DNA of 64,000 nucleotides from Bacteroidaceae bacterium (GTDB lineage: Bacteria > Bacteroidota > Bacteroidia > Bacteroidales > Bacteroidaceae). Location: contig JAGCLA010000006.1 in assembly GCA_017647225.1 (NCBI GenBank), positions 1 through 64,000 of the forward strand. Direction: 5' to 3'. A program made the position numbers and the translations under genes. Below, one piece after another: positions 7,766 through 15,969 of this stretch (positions within the stretch are counted from its first letter, which is position 1; each line of letters opens with the position of its first letter). The notes under the pieces are model-generated. The model was given only the letters and a program-made list of their open reading frames with translations, did no database searches and was not told the origin of the DNA.

Positions 7766-8458
7766 CTAATTTTTTATTGTTAAAAATTCGCTCACTTGTA
7801 GTATGAATTTCAACACAATACCCATTGGTAGAAATTCAAGTGCGCAAAGATATAAAAAAATATCCAAATAGTTGCGTCTTTGTGTGAAAATGATTTTAAT
7901 TAGGTTGTTGAAAATGGTATATACGTATGCTATTAGGACAAACAGTAGATAAATTTTCACAGAACTGAAAAAGTGGTCAGGAAGGAAAAGTATTGCAATT
8001 GCAGCCGGTGCAAGAGCAAAACCGAGCAACTTTATTGTAAAGAAATATATATTTCTCCAGGCAACAACTTCCTTTCGACTGAACAGTATGGCATTTACTG
8101 CGTCGTAACTGATAAACTTGAAAAGCAACACTCCCAAAAAGGATAGTGCAAGAAAGCCTATAAGCGGCAAAATTGTGCCGTCGGCATTGTAACCTCCTCT
8201 TATTATAAATTCAGCGGAAATTATGGTTGCGTAAAACAGAGTTTGTGCATACAACAGTATGTTGCATCTCTTTGTGATATGCGTTCTGCTGTTGTATGGG
8301 GTTGCTTTACTTTCGTAATAGAACATACATTTCAAGCGCTCCAGAATCCCTGCGCCATTCATGACAAGCACATACGATATGCCAATGATATTCAAAATGA
8401 ATATCATCATTATGGCATTGTCATTTATCATGCAGTATGGTGCAAGGGCTTCGGTCAT
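7766..8458 (-). CDS. DUF4271 multi-pass membrane protein
   Basis: 230 residues if translated from the ATG at 8458, which forms a 4-base ATGA overlap with the stop of the LOG-family gene. A longer reading frame from 8548 is open but lies within that gene. Six or so hydrophobic segments: about 18-40, 70-90, 100-125, 145-170, 180-195 and 205-225. The family is Bacteroidota-specific, of unknown function, and is regularly found directly before hemD, as here. Its charged loops contain no catalytic motif I can name. Confidence 0.75.
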   Translation of the reverse strand: MTEALAPYCMINDNAIMMIFILNIIGISYVLVMNGAGILERLKCMFYYESKATPYNSRTHITKRCNILLYAQTLFYATIISAEFIIRGGYNADGTILPLIGFLALSFLGVLLFKFISYDAVNAILFSRKEVVAWRNIYFFTIKLLGFALAPAAIAILFLPDHFFSSVKIYLLFVLIAYVYTIFNNLIKIIFTQRRNYLDIFLYLCALEFLPMGIVLKFILQVSEFLTIKN

Positions 8459-9039
8459 AACGCAGCGTACTTTCTTACCTCCTCGTTCCAGCGCGGAGTG
8501 TTCCTTATTATCTCTACAGCTTCGGCAGGAGTAGTGGCAACACTCCATATACGGCTGTGTATCTCTCCCATAAAATGCTCCTCGACAGCTCTTTCGAGTT
8601 GTGCGATGAAATGGTCGTAATATCCGTTAATATTGAGTATGACAATAGGGTTGAGGTATAGTCCCAACTGTTTCCATGTTATTATTTCGCTCAACTCCTC
8701 TATTGTACCGCATCCGCCGGGGAGAGCAATTACGGCATCGCTCAAATTGGCCATCATCTGTTTGCGCTCGTGCATATCCTTTGTTATATGCAGTTCGGTC
8801 AGCCCGGTATGGTGCCAACCCTGTTCCACCATGAATTGCGGAATTACGCCGATGGCCTTGCCGCCATTCTCCAAAGCTCCGTCCTCGACTTCACGCATCA
8901 GTCCTATGCTTCCTGCCCCGGTAACAACCGTTATGCCTTCTTTGGCGAGTGTGGCACCAAGCTCGTGTGCAATCTCGCCATAAATGGGTGCTATCTTGTT
9001 GCTCGATGCACAATATACGCAAACTCTGTTTATCTTCAT
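8455..9039 (-). CDS. LOG-family nucleotide phosphoribohydrolase-like protein (TIGR00730)
   Basis: 194 residues. It contains the Rossmann-fold signature ALPGGCGTIEELSEIITWKQ (the PGGxGTxxE motif) and N-terminal VYCASSNKIAPIYGEIAHELG. Members release the base from cytokinin-type nucleoside 5'-monophosphates, or AMP; in gut bacteria the physiological substrate is unknown. Cytosolic. It overlaps the DUF4271 gene by 4 bases and starts 15 bases after comM ends, so it probably belongs to a transcript running from comM toward hemD. Confidence 0.9.
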   Translation of the reverse strand: MKINRVCVYCASSNKIAPIYGEIAHELGATLAKEGITVVTGAGSIGLMREVEDGALENGGKAIGVIPQFMVEQGWHHTGLTELHITKDMHERKQMMANLSDAVIALPGGCGTIEELSEIITWKQLGLYLNPIVILNINGYYDHFIAQLERAVEEHFMGEIHSRIWSVATTPAEAVEIIRNTPRWNEEVRKYAAL

Positions 9040-9054
9040 TGTATTATATATCTT

Positions 9055-10593
9055 TTATGCTCCCCAACTGCCGCGGTCAAGGTTGCGGTAGCCTATGGCT
9101 TCGGCAATGTGCTGTGCCTGTATGTTCTCGCTCTTGTCGAGGTCGGCAATAGTGCGTGCTACCTTCAGTATGCGGTCGTATGCGCGTGCCGACAGGTCGA
9201 ACCTTGTCATTGCGGTCTTGAGCATCGCAAGGCTCATGTCGTCAAGTACGGCATATTTGGCAATCAGCTTTGGTGTCATCTGCGCGTTGCAATATATTCC
9301 TTCCTCGTTTCTGAAACGTTCTTCCTGAACTCTGCGGGCTTCAATGACACGTTCGCGTATGACTGCGCTTGGCTCGCCCGGTGCGGTGCTTGAAATCTCT
9401 TCAAAGGGTACAGGGACAATCTCAATCTGCAGGTCTATGCGGTCGAGCAATGGTCCGCTAATTTTGTTAAGATAACGCTGTACCTGTCCGGGGCTGCAGA
9501 CACAAGATTTTGTAGGGTGGTTATAGTAACCGCATGGGCAGGGGTTCATTGAGGCAACGAACATCACTCCTGCCGGGTATTCAACTTTATAGTTTGCACG
9601 TGCCACACAAATTTTGCGGTCTTCGAGCGGCTGTCGCATGACCTCGAGGACATCGCGGTTGAACTCGGGCAGCTCGTCAAGGAAGAGCACACCGTTGTGT
9701 GCCAATGAAATCTCTCCCGGTTTGGGGTTTGCGCCGCCACCGCAAAGGGCTACCGACGAAATTGTATGGTGTGGGCTGCGGAACGGACGCTGGGTTATAA
9801 GTGACGCACCGTCGGGCATCATTCCGCTTACCGAATGTATCTTTGTGGTTTCAAGGCTCTCCTTGAGTGTCAGAGGGGGCAGAATACTTGGCAAGCGTTT
9901 TGCCATCATTGATTTTCCGCTACCCGGAGGGCCAATCATTATCAGATTATGTCCACCGGCAGCTGCTACTTCAAAAGCACGCTTTACGCTCTCCTGTCCG
10001 CGTACCTCGCTGAAATCGAACGGGAAATTGCTCTGTCTTGAATAGAAATCCTTTTCAATGTCAATGCCGTAAGGGGGAATATCCTCTTCGTTGTTCAGAA
10101 ATTTGATGACCTGTACCAGGTTGTCTGCACCGAACACCTTTATGTCGTTGACAACGGCTGCTTCGGCAGCATTTCCTTCAGGCAGAATTATTCCTTCATA
10201 GCCAAGCTCTTTTGCCTTGATGGTTATGGGTAGAGCTCCTTTTATCGGCATAAGCTTGCCGTCGAGCCCGAGTTCTCCCATTATCAGGTAACGTCCAAGG
10301 TGTGTTGTTGAGATTACCTCGTCTGCCGCAAGTATGCCTATGGCTATCGGCAGGTCGTATGCCGACCCTTCTTTCTTTATGTCGGCAGGAGCCATGTTTA
10401 CGATAATCTGTTTGCTCGGGAAGCGCAGACCATTATGTGAGAATGCTGAGTTTATGCGTTGTTGGCTCTCCTTTACTGCATTGTCGGGTAGCCCGACAAG
10501 GTAGAACTTAATACCTCTCAATGCATTTACTTCTATTGTGACAAGTGTTGCATTAATGCCTTGAATGGCTGCAGCAAGTACCTTTACCAGCAT
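9055..10593 (-). CDS. comM: YifB/ComM-family AAA ATPase (Mg-chelatase-like)
   Basis: 512 residues, the usual length. The N-terminal Lon-like domain (about 1-165) is followed by the AAA+ core with Walker A GPPGSGKSMMAKR near residue 222 and Walker B LFLDELPEF. A cysteine cluster CPCGYYNHPTKSCVC near residue 355 is typical, and the C-terminal Mg-chelatase domain ends in YRNLDRGSWGA. In naturally competent bacteria ComM is a helicase that extends heteroduplex branches during transformation. In Bacteroidota the family is core and its role untested. The ATG at 10593 gives the conserved MLVKVLAAAIQGI start. Confidence 0.92.
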   Translation of the reverse strand: MLVKVLAAAIQGINATLVTIEVNALRGIKFYLVGLPDNAVKESQQRINSAFSHNGLRFPSKQIIVNMAPADIKKEGSAYDLPIAIGILAADEVISTTHLGRYLIMGELGLDGKLMPIKGALPITIKAKELGYEGIILPEGNAAEAAVVNDIKVFGADNLVQVIKFLNNEEDIPPYGIDIEKDFYSRQSNFPFDFSEVRGQESVKRAFEVAAAGGHNLIMIGPPGSGKSMMAKRLPSILPPLTLKESLETTKIHSVSGMMPDGASLITQRPFRSPHHTISSVALCGGGANPKPGEISLAHNGVLFLDELPEFNRDVLEVMRQPLEDRKICVARANYKVEYPAGVMFVASMNPCPCGYYNHPTKSCVCSPGQVQRYLNKISGPLLDRIDLQIEIVPVPFEEISSTAPGEPSAVIRERVIEARRVQEERFRNEEGIYCNAQMTPKLIAKYAVLDDMSLAMLKTAMTRFDLSARAYDRILKVARTIADLDKSENIQAQHIAEAIGYRNLDRGSWGA

Positions 10594-10607
10594 ATCCTGT
10601 TTGATGT

Positions 10608-11699
10608 TTATTTTTTGTTCTTGTTGTTTTTCTTCTTTTTCTCAAGCTCTTCGCGCTTCCTGCGCTCCTCAAGGCTCTTATCGTGTTTCTTTGTAAGAGA
10701 GTCAATCAGCGCAATGTCCTTCTCGGTGTCAATCTTGTACTTTATTATACGCTGATATGGACTTATCAACAGTGAGTAGGGCAGGCTGTCTATGTCGAAT
10801 TTTGAAATAACCTCGCTGCTCCATGCCATTTCGTCGCAGACATTGTACCCGATGATACTATCCTCTTTCAAGGCGTTTTTCCAAGCTATTGTGTCGTGGT
10901 CGAGGGCAATGTTTAATATCTCGAAGTTCTCGCTTTTTATGCTGTCCTTGACATTGCGCAGCTTTTGCATTCCGTTCTTGCTTGCCTTGTCCCACGAAGC
11001 CCAGAAGGTGATAAGCAGGTGCTTCTTCTTGAAAGTGTCAAGTGTAATCCTTTTGCAGCTGTCTGCTGTTATGTAGGTGAATGAAGGGAACAGCTTGTGC
11101 AGTGTATCGAAGTTTCTGGTTGTTATCTTTTTCTTTGTGACAGCTATATACTCGTTGTCCTGCAACACACCGCTAAGTTTGGATATTGTCGCCTTTATTC
11201 TTGTGTTGTCCTGTCCCGGAATATCCACAAGATACCTGCGTATCAGTTCGATGTTTATCTCGCTCAGGGTGTGGCTCTTGATGAATGCCTCTATTATGGT
11301 AAGCCTCTCATGCACATTGTCGCTACTCTCTATTACCGAAGAGATGCTGTCGTGCATGGCCTGTATGGGGCCGCCTTTTACCACCCAGCCTTTGGTAATG
11401 CTGTCGTACGACAACTCGGCTGTTACACCCTTTTCGGCAAACAGCGTTATATGTTCTCCATCGGGCAGGAAGAGCGAGAACGGCACTACCGTGTCTTTGT
11501 CAATGGTGTAGGTGAATCTGCCGGTAGTGTCGGTTCTTATGGAATCAATCTTTTCGAATCGGTTGTTCAACCCGAACAGGACAATATCGCACGCCTCGTT
11601 ACTCACCTTACCCTTTATGGTATATGTGGTTACCTCTTCCTTTCCGCACGATGCGAAAACGAACAGTATCAGCAGGTATGTAAGAAGACGCTTTGTCAT
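10608..11699 (-). CDS. Thioredoxin-fold lipoprotein lacking the CXXC pair (DUF4369-like)
   Basis: 363 residues from the ATG at 11699, chosen because it places a lipoprotein signal directly at the N-terminus (MTKRLLTYLLILFVFASC, lipobox FASC). The reading frame is open further upstream into typA. Residues about 20-120 resemble the DUF4369 beta domain; about 225-330 look like an AhpC/TSA-TlpA thioredoxin fold (LLITFWASWDKASKNGMQKL). In redox-active relatives this position reads WCxPC; here it is WDKAS, so both cysteines are missing. The tail is strongly charged, rich in Lys, Glu and Asn. Likely a periplasm-facing lipoprotein with a binding or structural role. It starts 35 bases beyond the typA stop. 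Confidence 0.75.
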   Translation of the reverse strand: MTKRLLTYLLILFVFASCGKEEVTTYTIKGKVSNEACDIVLFGLNNRFEKIDSIRTDTTGRFTYTIDKDTVVPFSLFLPDGEHITLFAEKGVTAELSYDSITKGWVVKGGPIQAMHDSISSVIESSDNVHERLTIIEAFIKSHTLSEINIELIRRYLVDIPGQDNTRIKATISKLSGVLQDNEYIAVTKKKITTRNFDTLHKLFPSFTYITADSCKRITLDTFKKKHLLITFWASWDKASKNGMQKLRNVKDSIKSENFEILNIALDHDTIAWKNALKEDSIIGYNVCDEMAWSSEVISKFDIDSLPYSLLISPYQRIIKYKIDTEKDIALIDSLTKKHDKSLEERRKREELEKKKKNNKNKK

Positions 11700-11733
11700 G
11701 GTTTTCTGTTGGGTTTTCAGGCTTCCTGTCGGC

Positions 11734-13530
11734 TTATTGCTTGTTGGCGCGCTTGCGCTCAAGTTCATCAAGGATAATCTTTCTCATACGCATTGATTTT
11801 GGAGTAACCTCAAGATATTCATCTTCCTTGATATACTCCAACGCCTCTTCGAGTGAGAAAATTATTGGTGGAATGATTCTTGCCTTATCGTCTGAACCGC
11901 TTGCACGCATGTTTGTCAGTTTCTTGCTCTTGGTCACGTTAATCACAAGGTCGTTCTCATGTATGTGTTCGCCGACAACCTGTCCTGTATAAACCTCCTC
12001 TTGTGGGCTGATGAAGAACTTGCCACGTTCCTGTAGCTTGTCGATGGCGTATGCAAATGCTGTACCGCCCTCCATTGCAACCATAGAACCGTTTGTGCGT
12101 CGTTCAATCTCACCCTTGAATGGCTGGTATTCCTTGAAGCGGTGAGCCATGATAGCCTCTCCTGCAGATGCTGTAAGCACGTTGGTACGCAAGCCGATGA
12201 TACCGCGTGAAGGAATGTTGAATTCAATGTTTACTCTGTCAGCCTGTGCTTCCATAGACAACATTTCGCCCTTGCGGCGTGTCACCATATCAATTATTTT
12301 ACTTGAATAGTCTGTGGGAACGTTAATGGTAAGCTCCTCGATAGGCTCGTGCTTTACACCGTCAATCTCCTTGTAGATAACCTGTGGCTGACCTACCTGC
12401 AATTCATATCCTTCGCGACGCATTGTTTCTATAAGTACCGAAAGATGCAACACGCCACGTCCGAAAACTGTCCATGCGTCCTCTTCTGGGTCTTTCTTTA
12501 CACGCAATGCAAGGTTCTTGTCGAGCTCCTTGTCAAGACGCTCCTGAATGTGGCGCGATGTAACGAACTTGCCTTCCTTGCCAAAGAACGGCGAGTCGTT
12601 TATGGTAAAGAGCATACTCATTGTAGGCTCGTCAATGGCGATAGGGGGCAATGCTTCCGGGTTTTCAAAGTCGCAGATGGTGTCGCCAATCTCGAACTTG
12701 TCAAGTCCTACAATAGCGCAGATATCTCCCGAACTTACGCTTTCTGTCTTTCTGCGTCCCAAGCCCTCGAAAGTATGCAGTTCCTTTATTCTCATCTTGC
12801 TCTGCTCACCGTTGCGGTTCACAAGTGTTATGTTCGCGCCTTCGCTGAGTGTGCCTCGGTGTACGCGTCCTATGGCGATACGTCCTGTGTAAGGGGAGTA
12901 GTCAAGCGATGTGATAAGCATCTGCGGTGTACCTTCCAGGTGCTCTGGTGCGGGGATATGCTCCAGAATGGCATCGAGCAGCGCGGTAAGGTCTGTTGTC
13001 TCGTTGCGCCAGTCGGTGCTCATCCAGTTGTTCTTTGCCGAACCGTAGAGGACTGGGAAATCGAGCTGTTCCTCGGTAGCATCAAGAGAGAACATAAGGT
13101 CGAATACCATTTCGTAAACCTCTTCGGGACGACAGTTGGGCTTGTCAACCTTGTTCACTACAACAATAGGCTTCAAACCAATCTGCAAAGCCTTCTGCAA
13201 TACGAAACGTGTCTGTGGCATAGGGCCTTCAAAGGCATCGACCAACAGAATACAACCGTCGGCCATGTTGAGTACACGCTCAACCTCTCCACCGAAGTCG
13301 CTGTGTCCCGGAGTATCTATTATGTTTATTTTTGTATCCTTATATAGAATTGACACGTTCTTTGAGAGAATGGTTATACCTCTTTCTCGTTCAAGTTCGT
13401 TGTTGTCAAGTGTCAGCTTGTCGTTGTCCTGCTCTTTCAGCAAGTTTCCTGCCAACATCATTTTGTCAACGAGAGTGGTCTTACCGTGGTCAACGTGTGC
13501 AATGATAGCGATATTGCGAATTTTCTGCAT
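11734..13530 (-). CDS. typA: Ribosome-associated GTPase TypA/BipA
   Basis: 598 residues. G motifs: G1 AHVDHGKTTL (residues 10-19), RERGIT in the switch region, G3 DTPGHSDFGGEV, G4 NKVD. The C-terminal half has the EF-G-like domains III and V and the BipA-specific domain (about 480-598, including PQEEVYTGQVVGEH and KSKKLTNMRASG). TypA binds the 70S ribosome and helps large-subunit assembly and growth under stress. The gene appears to be transcribed from its own promoter, with a strong dyad in the leader. A thioredoxin-fold lipoprotein gene follows. Confidence 0.97.
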   Translation of the reverse strand: MQKIRNIAIIAHVDHGKTTLVDKMMLAGNLLKEQDNDKLTLDNNELERERGITILSKNVSILYKDTKINIIDTPGHSDFGGEVERVLNMADGCILLVDAFEGPMPQTRFVLQKALQIGLKPIVVVNKVDKPNCRPEEVYEMVFDLMFSLDATEEQLDFPVLYGSAKNNWMSTDWRNETTDLTALLDAILEHIPAPEHLEGTPQMLITSLDYSPYTGRIAIGRVHRGTLSEGANITLVNRNGEQSKMRIKELHTFEGLGRRKTESVSSGDICAIVGLDKFEIGDTICDFENPEALPPIAIDEPTMSMLFTINDSPFFGKEGKFVTSRHIQERLDKELDKNLALRVKKDPEEDAWTVFGRGVLHLSVLIETMRREGYELQVGQPQVIYKEIDGVKHEPIEELTINVPTDYSSKIIDMVTRRKGEMLSMEAQADRVNIEFNIPSRGIIGLRTNVLTASAGEAIMAHRFKEYQPFKGEIERRTNGSMVAMEGGTAFAYAIDKLQERGKFFISPQEEVYTGQVVGEHIHENDLVINVTKSKKLTNMRASGSDDKARIIPPIIFSLEEALEYIKEDEYLEVTPKSMRMRKIILDELERKRANKQ

Positions 13531-13549
13531 ATATGATAGTATTTTGTTT

Positions 13550-13587
13550 TTGTTGTAACTTTACAAGACCTTGCAAAGTTACAACAA
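13550..13587 (-). promoter_or_regulatory. 13-bp dyad over the typA promoter/leader, with a TAACTTTG -7 box
   Basis: TTGTTGTAACTTT (13550-13562) and AAAGTTACAACAA (13575-13587) are perfect inverted copies 12 bases apart, with an inner CAAG/CTTG pair. The right arm overlaps TAACTTTG (minus strand, 13581-13574), a good Bacteroidota -7 box, so the dyad straddles the expected transcription start and could be an operator or a leader hairpin. No convincing -33 element is visible. Confidence 0.5.
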
Positions 13588-13698
13588 AAATGGCGAATTT
13601 CGTTCGTTTATATATAGTTTATATATACATGAGTAAAAATAAGAGTGCTTTTAGGAGTGTGTTTGGACGTGGTGCATGAAAAAAAAGTGATAAAGTGG

Positions 13699-13728
13699 TT
13701 GCTGTTAAGAAAAAAGGTTGTATCTTTG
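13699..13728 (+). promoter_or_regulatory. Promoter of rpsO
   Basis: TTG at 13699-13701 and TATCTTTG at 13721-13728, 19 bases apart. The start would be near 13733, giving a leader of about 80 bases before the ATG. S15 is often autoregulated through its leader; no specific structure could be recognised here. Confidence 0.65.
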
Positions 13729-13814
13729 CATCCGCGTTGGCAACATAGTGCGTTCATTCGCATTCATTTGTCGGCCAAAAGATATTTTTTTTAACCATTT
13801 AATTTTCAAATTTT

Positions 13815-14084
13815 ATGTATTTGGATTCAGAAAAGAAGAAAGAGATCTTTGGCACATACGGAACGTCTAGCACTGATACTGGTTCAGCTGAGAGCCAGAT
13901 TGCTTTGTTCTCATACCGTATTGCCCACTTGACGGAGCACCTTAAGGCTAACCGTAAAGATTATAGCACACAGAGAGCTTTGACTATGTTGGTAGGTAAG
14001 CGTCGTTCACTCCTTAACTATCTTAAGGATCGCGATATCGAGCGTTACCGTGCTATCGTTGCTAAGCTCGGCTTGCGTAGATAA
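13815..14084 (+). CDS. rpsO: 30S ribosomal protein S15
   Basis: 89 residues, standard S15 length. The sequence YGTSSTDTGSAESQIALFSYRI, LTEHLKANRKDYSTQRALT and LVGKRRSLLNYLKDRDIERY contains the conserved 16S rRNA-binding helices. S15 is a primary binder of the central domain of 16S rRNA. It is a single gene with its own promoter and a strong terminator. pnp, its neighbour in enterics, is absent. Confidence 0.98.
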   Translation: MYLDSEKKKEIFGTYGTSSTDTGSAESQIALFSYRIAHLTEHLKANRKDYSTQRALTMLVGKRRSLLNYLKDRDIERYRAIVAKLGLRR

Positions 14085-14102
14085 TCTGCGTAAAAGCGTT
14101 CT

Positions 14103-14137
14103 AAAGCGAGGTTTTCGAAAGAAAATCTCGCTTTTTT
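14103..14137 (+). terminator. rpsO terminator
   Basis: AAAGCGAG-GTTTTC pairs with GAAAAT-CTCGCTTT around a GAAA tetraloop and is followed by TTTTT; an intrinsic terminator 19 bases after the rpsO stop. Confidence 0.85.
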
Positions 14138-14195
14138 TATAGACTTTCTCATACTTGTATTGTATGTGGTGTTTTTTTGGGTTTTTCTGACTTAT

Positions 14196-14422
14196 ACGTG
14201 TTGTTGAGGGCTTGCCCTTCAGATTCTTCGCTTTGCTCAGAATGACAGTTTTGTTATTGCAGATTCTTCGCTTTGCTCAGAATGACAGTTTGGTTATTGC
14301 AGATTCTTCGCTTTGCTCAGAATGACAGTTTTGTTATTGCAGATTCTTCGCTTTGCTCAGAATGACAGTTTTGTTATTGCAGATTCTTCGCTTTGCTCAG
14401 ACGTGTTGTTGAGGGCTTGCCC
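14196..14422. repeat. 40-bp tandem array framed by a 22-bp direct repeat
   Basis: Four full copies and one half copy of a 40-bp unit run from 14221 to 14400. Each unit begins AGATTCTTCGCTTTGCTCAG and continues AATGACAGTTTTGTTATTGC. Copy 2 differs by one base (T to G at 14292). The array is framed by ACGTGTTGTTGAGGGCTTGC (plus CC) at 14196-14217 and again at 14401-14422. Copies abut directly with no spacers, so this is a minisatellite built from an intergenic repeat and not a CRISPR array. Confidence 0.9.
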
Positions 14423-14444
14423 GAAAATGACAAACTCACGATGG

Positions 14445-14472
14445 TGTCATCCTGAACGTAGTGAAGGATCTG
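14445..14472 (+). repeat. Dispersed intergenic repeat, opposite orientation
   Basis: TGTCATCCTGAACGTAGTGA followed by AGGATCTG is a diverged reverse-complement copy of the AGATTCTTCGC...GAATGACA core of the tandem array. Such TCATTCTGAGCGNAGCGAAGAATCT-like elements occur between genes in many bacterial genomes. Transcribed together with the array it could form long hairpins. Confidence 0.65.
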
Positions 14473-14595
14473 TTACGACAATCAGAGCAACAATTTTTTA
14501 TTGTTCCCGTCACAAATTTAATTTTCCGAATGTGGTGAAGTCAATACAAAATCCATAAACACCATTCTTTTTTAATGGTATTTAACAGATGAGAG

Positions 14596-15879
14596 TTATT
14601 TTCTTCTAATTAGAATAGAGCCAAGAACAATTGCTCCAATCAGCATAGGGTAGTAGAGGTTTGGAATAATCTCCAAGGGCGATACTTTTGCCAGGCCCGA
14701 CGCAATGAGCAACTGTGCGCCGTAGGGAATCACTCCCTGTACGAAACACGAAGTAGTGTCCATAAGGCTTGCCGCGCGGCGTGGTTGAATACCATATTTC
14801 TTTGAGATGTCGCGCGATATGTCGCCTACGGTAAGTATGGCAATGGTGTTGTTTGCTGTGCATATATTGGCAAGTGCAGTCAGTGCCGTTATGGCGAGTT
14901 CTGCCGCACGTTTCGACCTCATGCGTAGTGTTACAATACGAATGAGGTAATCTATACCGCCGTTTATGCGTACAATCTCCAGCAGACCACCGGCAAGCAT
15001 GGTTACAATAATCAACTCGCACATACCGGCAATTCCACTGCCCATTTCAGTGAAAATACCTATACCATCGACAGTGCCAAAGGCAATACCCATAGCTCCT
15101 GCAATGACAATACCTGTGATAAGCACAGCAAGCACGTTTAGTCCCACCAGAGCGCATATTATAACGGTGAGGTATGGAATACATTTGAGTGCTTCGGTAG
15201 CTGTTATAGGTGTGTTCTCAACACTTTCCATGCCATTGCCACTAAAGGCATATATCAATAGTGTAACTATTGCAGCAGGTGTTACAAGCAGAATATTTGT
15301 GCGGAACTTGCTTCGCATTGAGCAACCCTGTGTCTGTGTTGCAGCAATGGTCGTGTCCGAAATGAACGACAGGTTGTCGCCAAAGAAAGCACCGCCCACA
15401 ACAATAGCCACGAGCCATGCTGTGTCGCAGTTCATCTCGGTGGCAAGAACTGTCACAACGGGTGTTAGCGCAACAATTGTTCCTACAGACGTTCCTATCG
15501 ACAGCGAAATGAAACATGCCGCAATAAATATACCTGCCGGAAGGTAGTTGCTTGGAATAAGGTTTAGCGTCAGCTGTACTGTAGCATCCACAGCTCCCAT
15601 AGCTTTGGCAAGTGCTGCAAAAGCCCCTGCAAGTACGAATATCCATATCATGTACATGATACGTGGGTTTGCAGCTCCCTTTGAAAAGTGGTCAATGCGC
15701 TCGTCGAGTGTGCCACCACGTGTTATGGCTACAGCATATACCGATGCTGTCATGAATGCAACAGCTATTGGTATGCGGTAGAAGTCACCGGCTATAATAG
15801 AACCTGCAAGGTATATACTCAATAATACAATTATAGGTGAGAGTGCTAGCACTCCACGTCGTGTGTTTATCTTTTGCAT
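14596..15879 (-). CDS. NhaC-family Na+/H+ antiporter-like protein
   Basis: 427 residues with about eleven hydrophobic segments. The pattern SIGTSVGTIVALTPV (about residues 127-141), GGAFFGDNLSFISDTTIAATQTQG (the GDN/S-D-T motif of NhaC and related antiporters, about 162-185) and TANNTIAILTVG near residue 342 fit the NhaC/SLC13-like IT superfamily. Probably exchanges cations for protons, or a small organic solute, at the inner membrane; some NhaC relatives are solute exchangers. It is a single gene downstream of the GH85 terminator with only a short intergenic region, and no regulator is visible. Confidence 0.8.
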   Translation of the reverse strand: MQKINTRRGVLALSPIIVLLSIYLAGSIIAGDFYRIPIAVAFMTASVYAVAITRGGTLDERIDHFSKGAANPRIMYMIWIFVLAGAFAALAKAMGAVDATVQLTLNLIPSNYLPAGIFIAACFISLSIGTSVGTIVALTPVVTVLATEMNCDTAWLVAIVVGGAFFGDNLSFISDTTIAATQTQGCSMRSKFRTNILLVTPAAIVTLLIYAFSGNGMESVENTPITATEALKCIPYLTVIICALVGLNVLAVLITGIVIAGAMGIAFGTVDGIGIFTEMGSGIAGMCELIIVTMLAGGLLEIVRINGGIDYLIRIVTLRMRSKRAAELAITALTALANICTANNTIAILTVGDISRDISKKYGIQPRRAASLMDTTSCFVQGVIPYGAQLLIASGLAKVSPLEIIPNLYYPMLIGAIVLGSILIRRK

Positions 15880-15911
15880 TTGGCTTTCTATTTCTCTTTT
15901 CGCGAAGATAA

Positions 15912-15943
15912 TAAAAAAAGTAGTGCGCCGTGGGGCGCACTAC
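15912..15943 (-). terminator. Terminator after the GH85 gene
   Basis: GTAGTGCGCC (15920-15929) pairs with GGCGCACTAC (15934-15943). On the minus strand the hairpin is followed by CTTTTTTTAT. It closes the susC-susD-GH85 operon. Confidence 0.85.
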
Positions 15944-15969
15944 CTGAAAGTTTATATGTTATTCACATA

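Larger units (their letters stand above)
14085..14595. other. 511-base intergenic region without a gene
   Basis: Contains the rpsO terminator, a tandem repeat array and copies of a dispersed intergenic repeat. The only open frames (for example 14313-14558) translate the repeat into phrases such as RFAQND and HPERSEGS, which are well-known artefacts of this repeat family and not proteins. The last 100 bases are AT-rich with nothing recognisable. Confidence 0.75.

Noticed and set aside
8459-8548. N-terminal extension of the DUF4271 gene
   Set aside because: It lies inside the LOG-family gene in another frame; the ATGA overlap at 8458 is the natural start.
12349-13347. 332-codon open frame on the plus strand
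   Set aside because: Lies wholly antisense to typA, a certain gene; cysteine-rich shadow translation with no domain.
14221-14400. Regular repeats that could be taken for a CRISPR array
   Set aside because: The 40-bp units abut directly with no variable spacers, and no cas gene is near; it is a tandem array.
14313-14558. 81-codon open frame
   Set aside because: It translates the intergenic repeat (RFAQND, HPERSEGS), a known artefact; no start context or homology.
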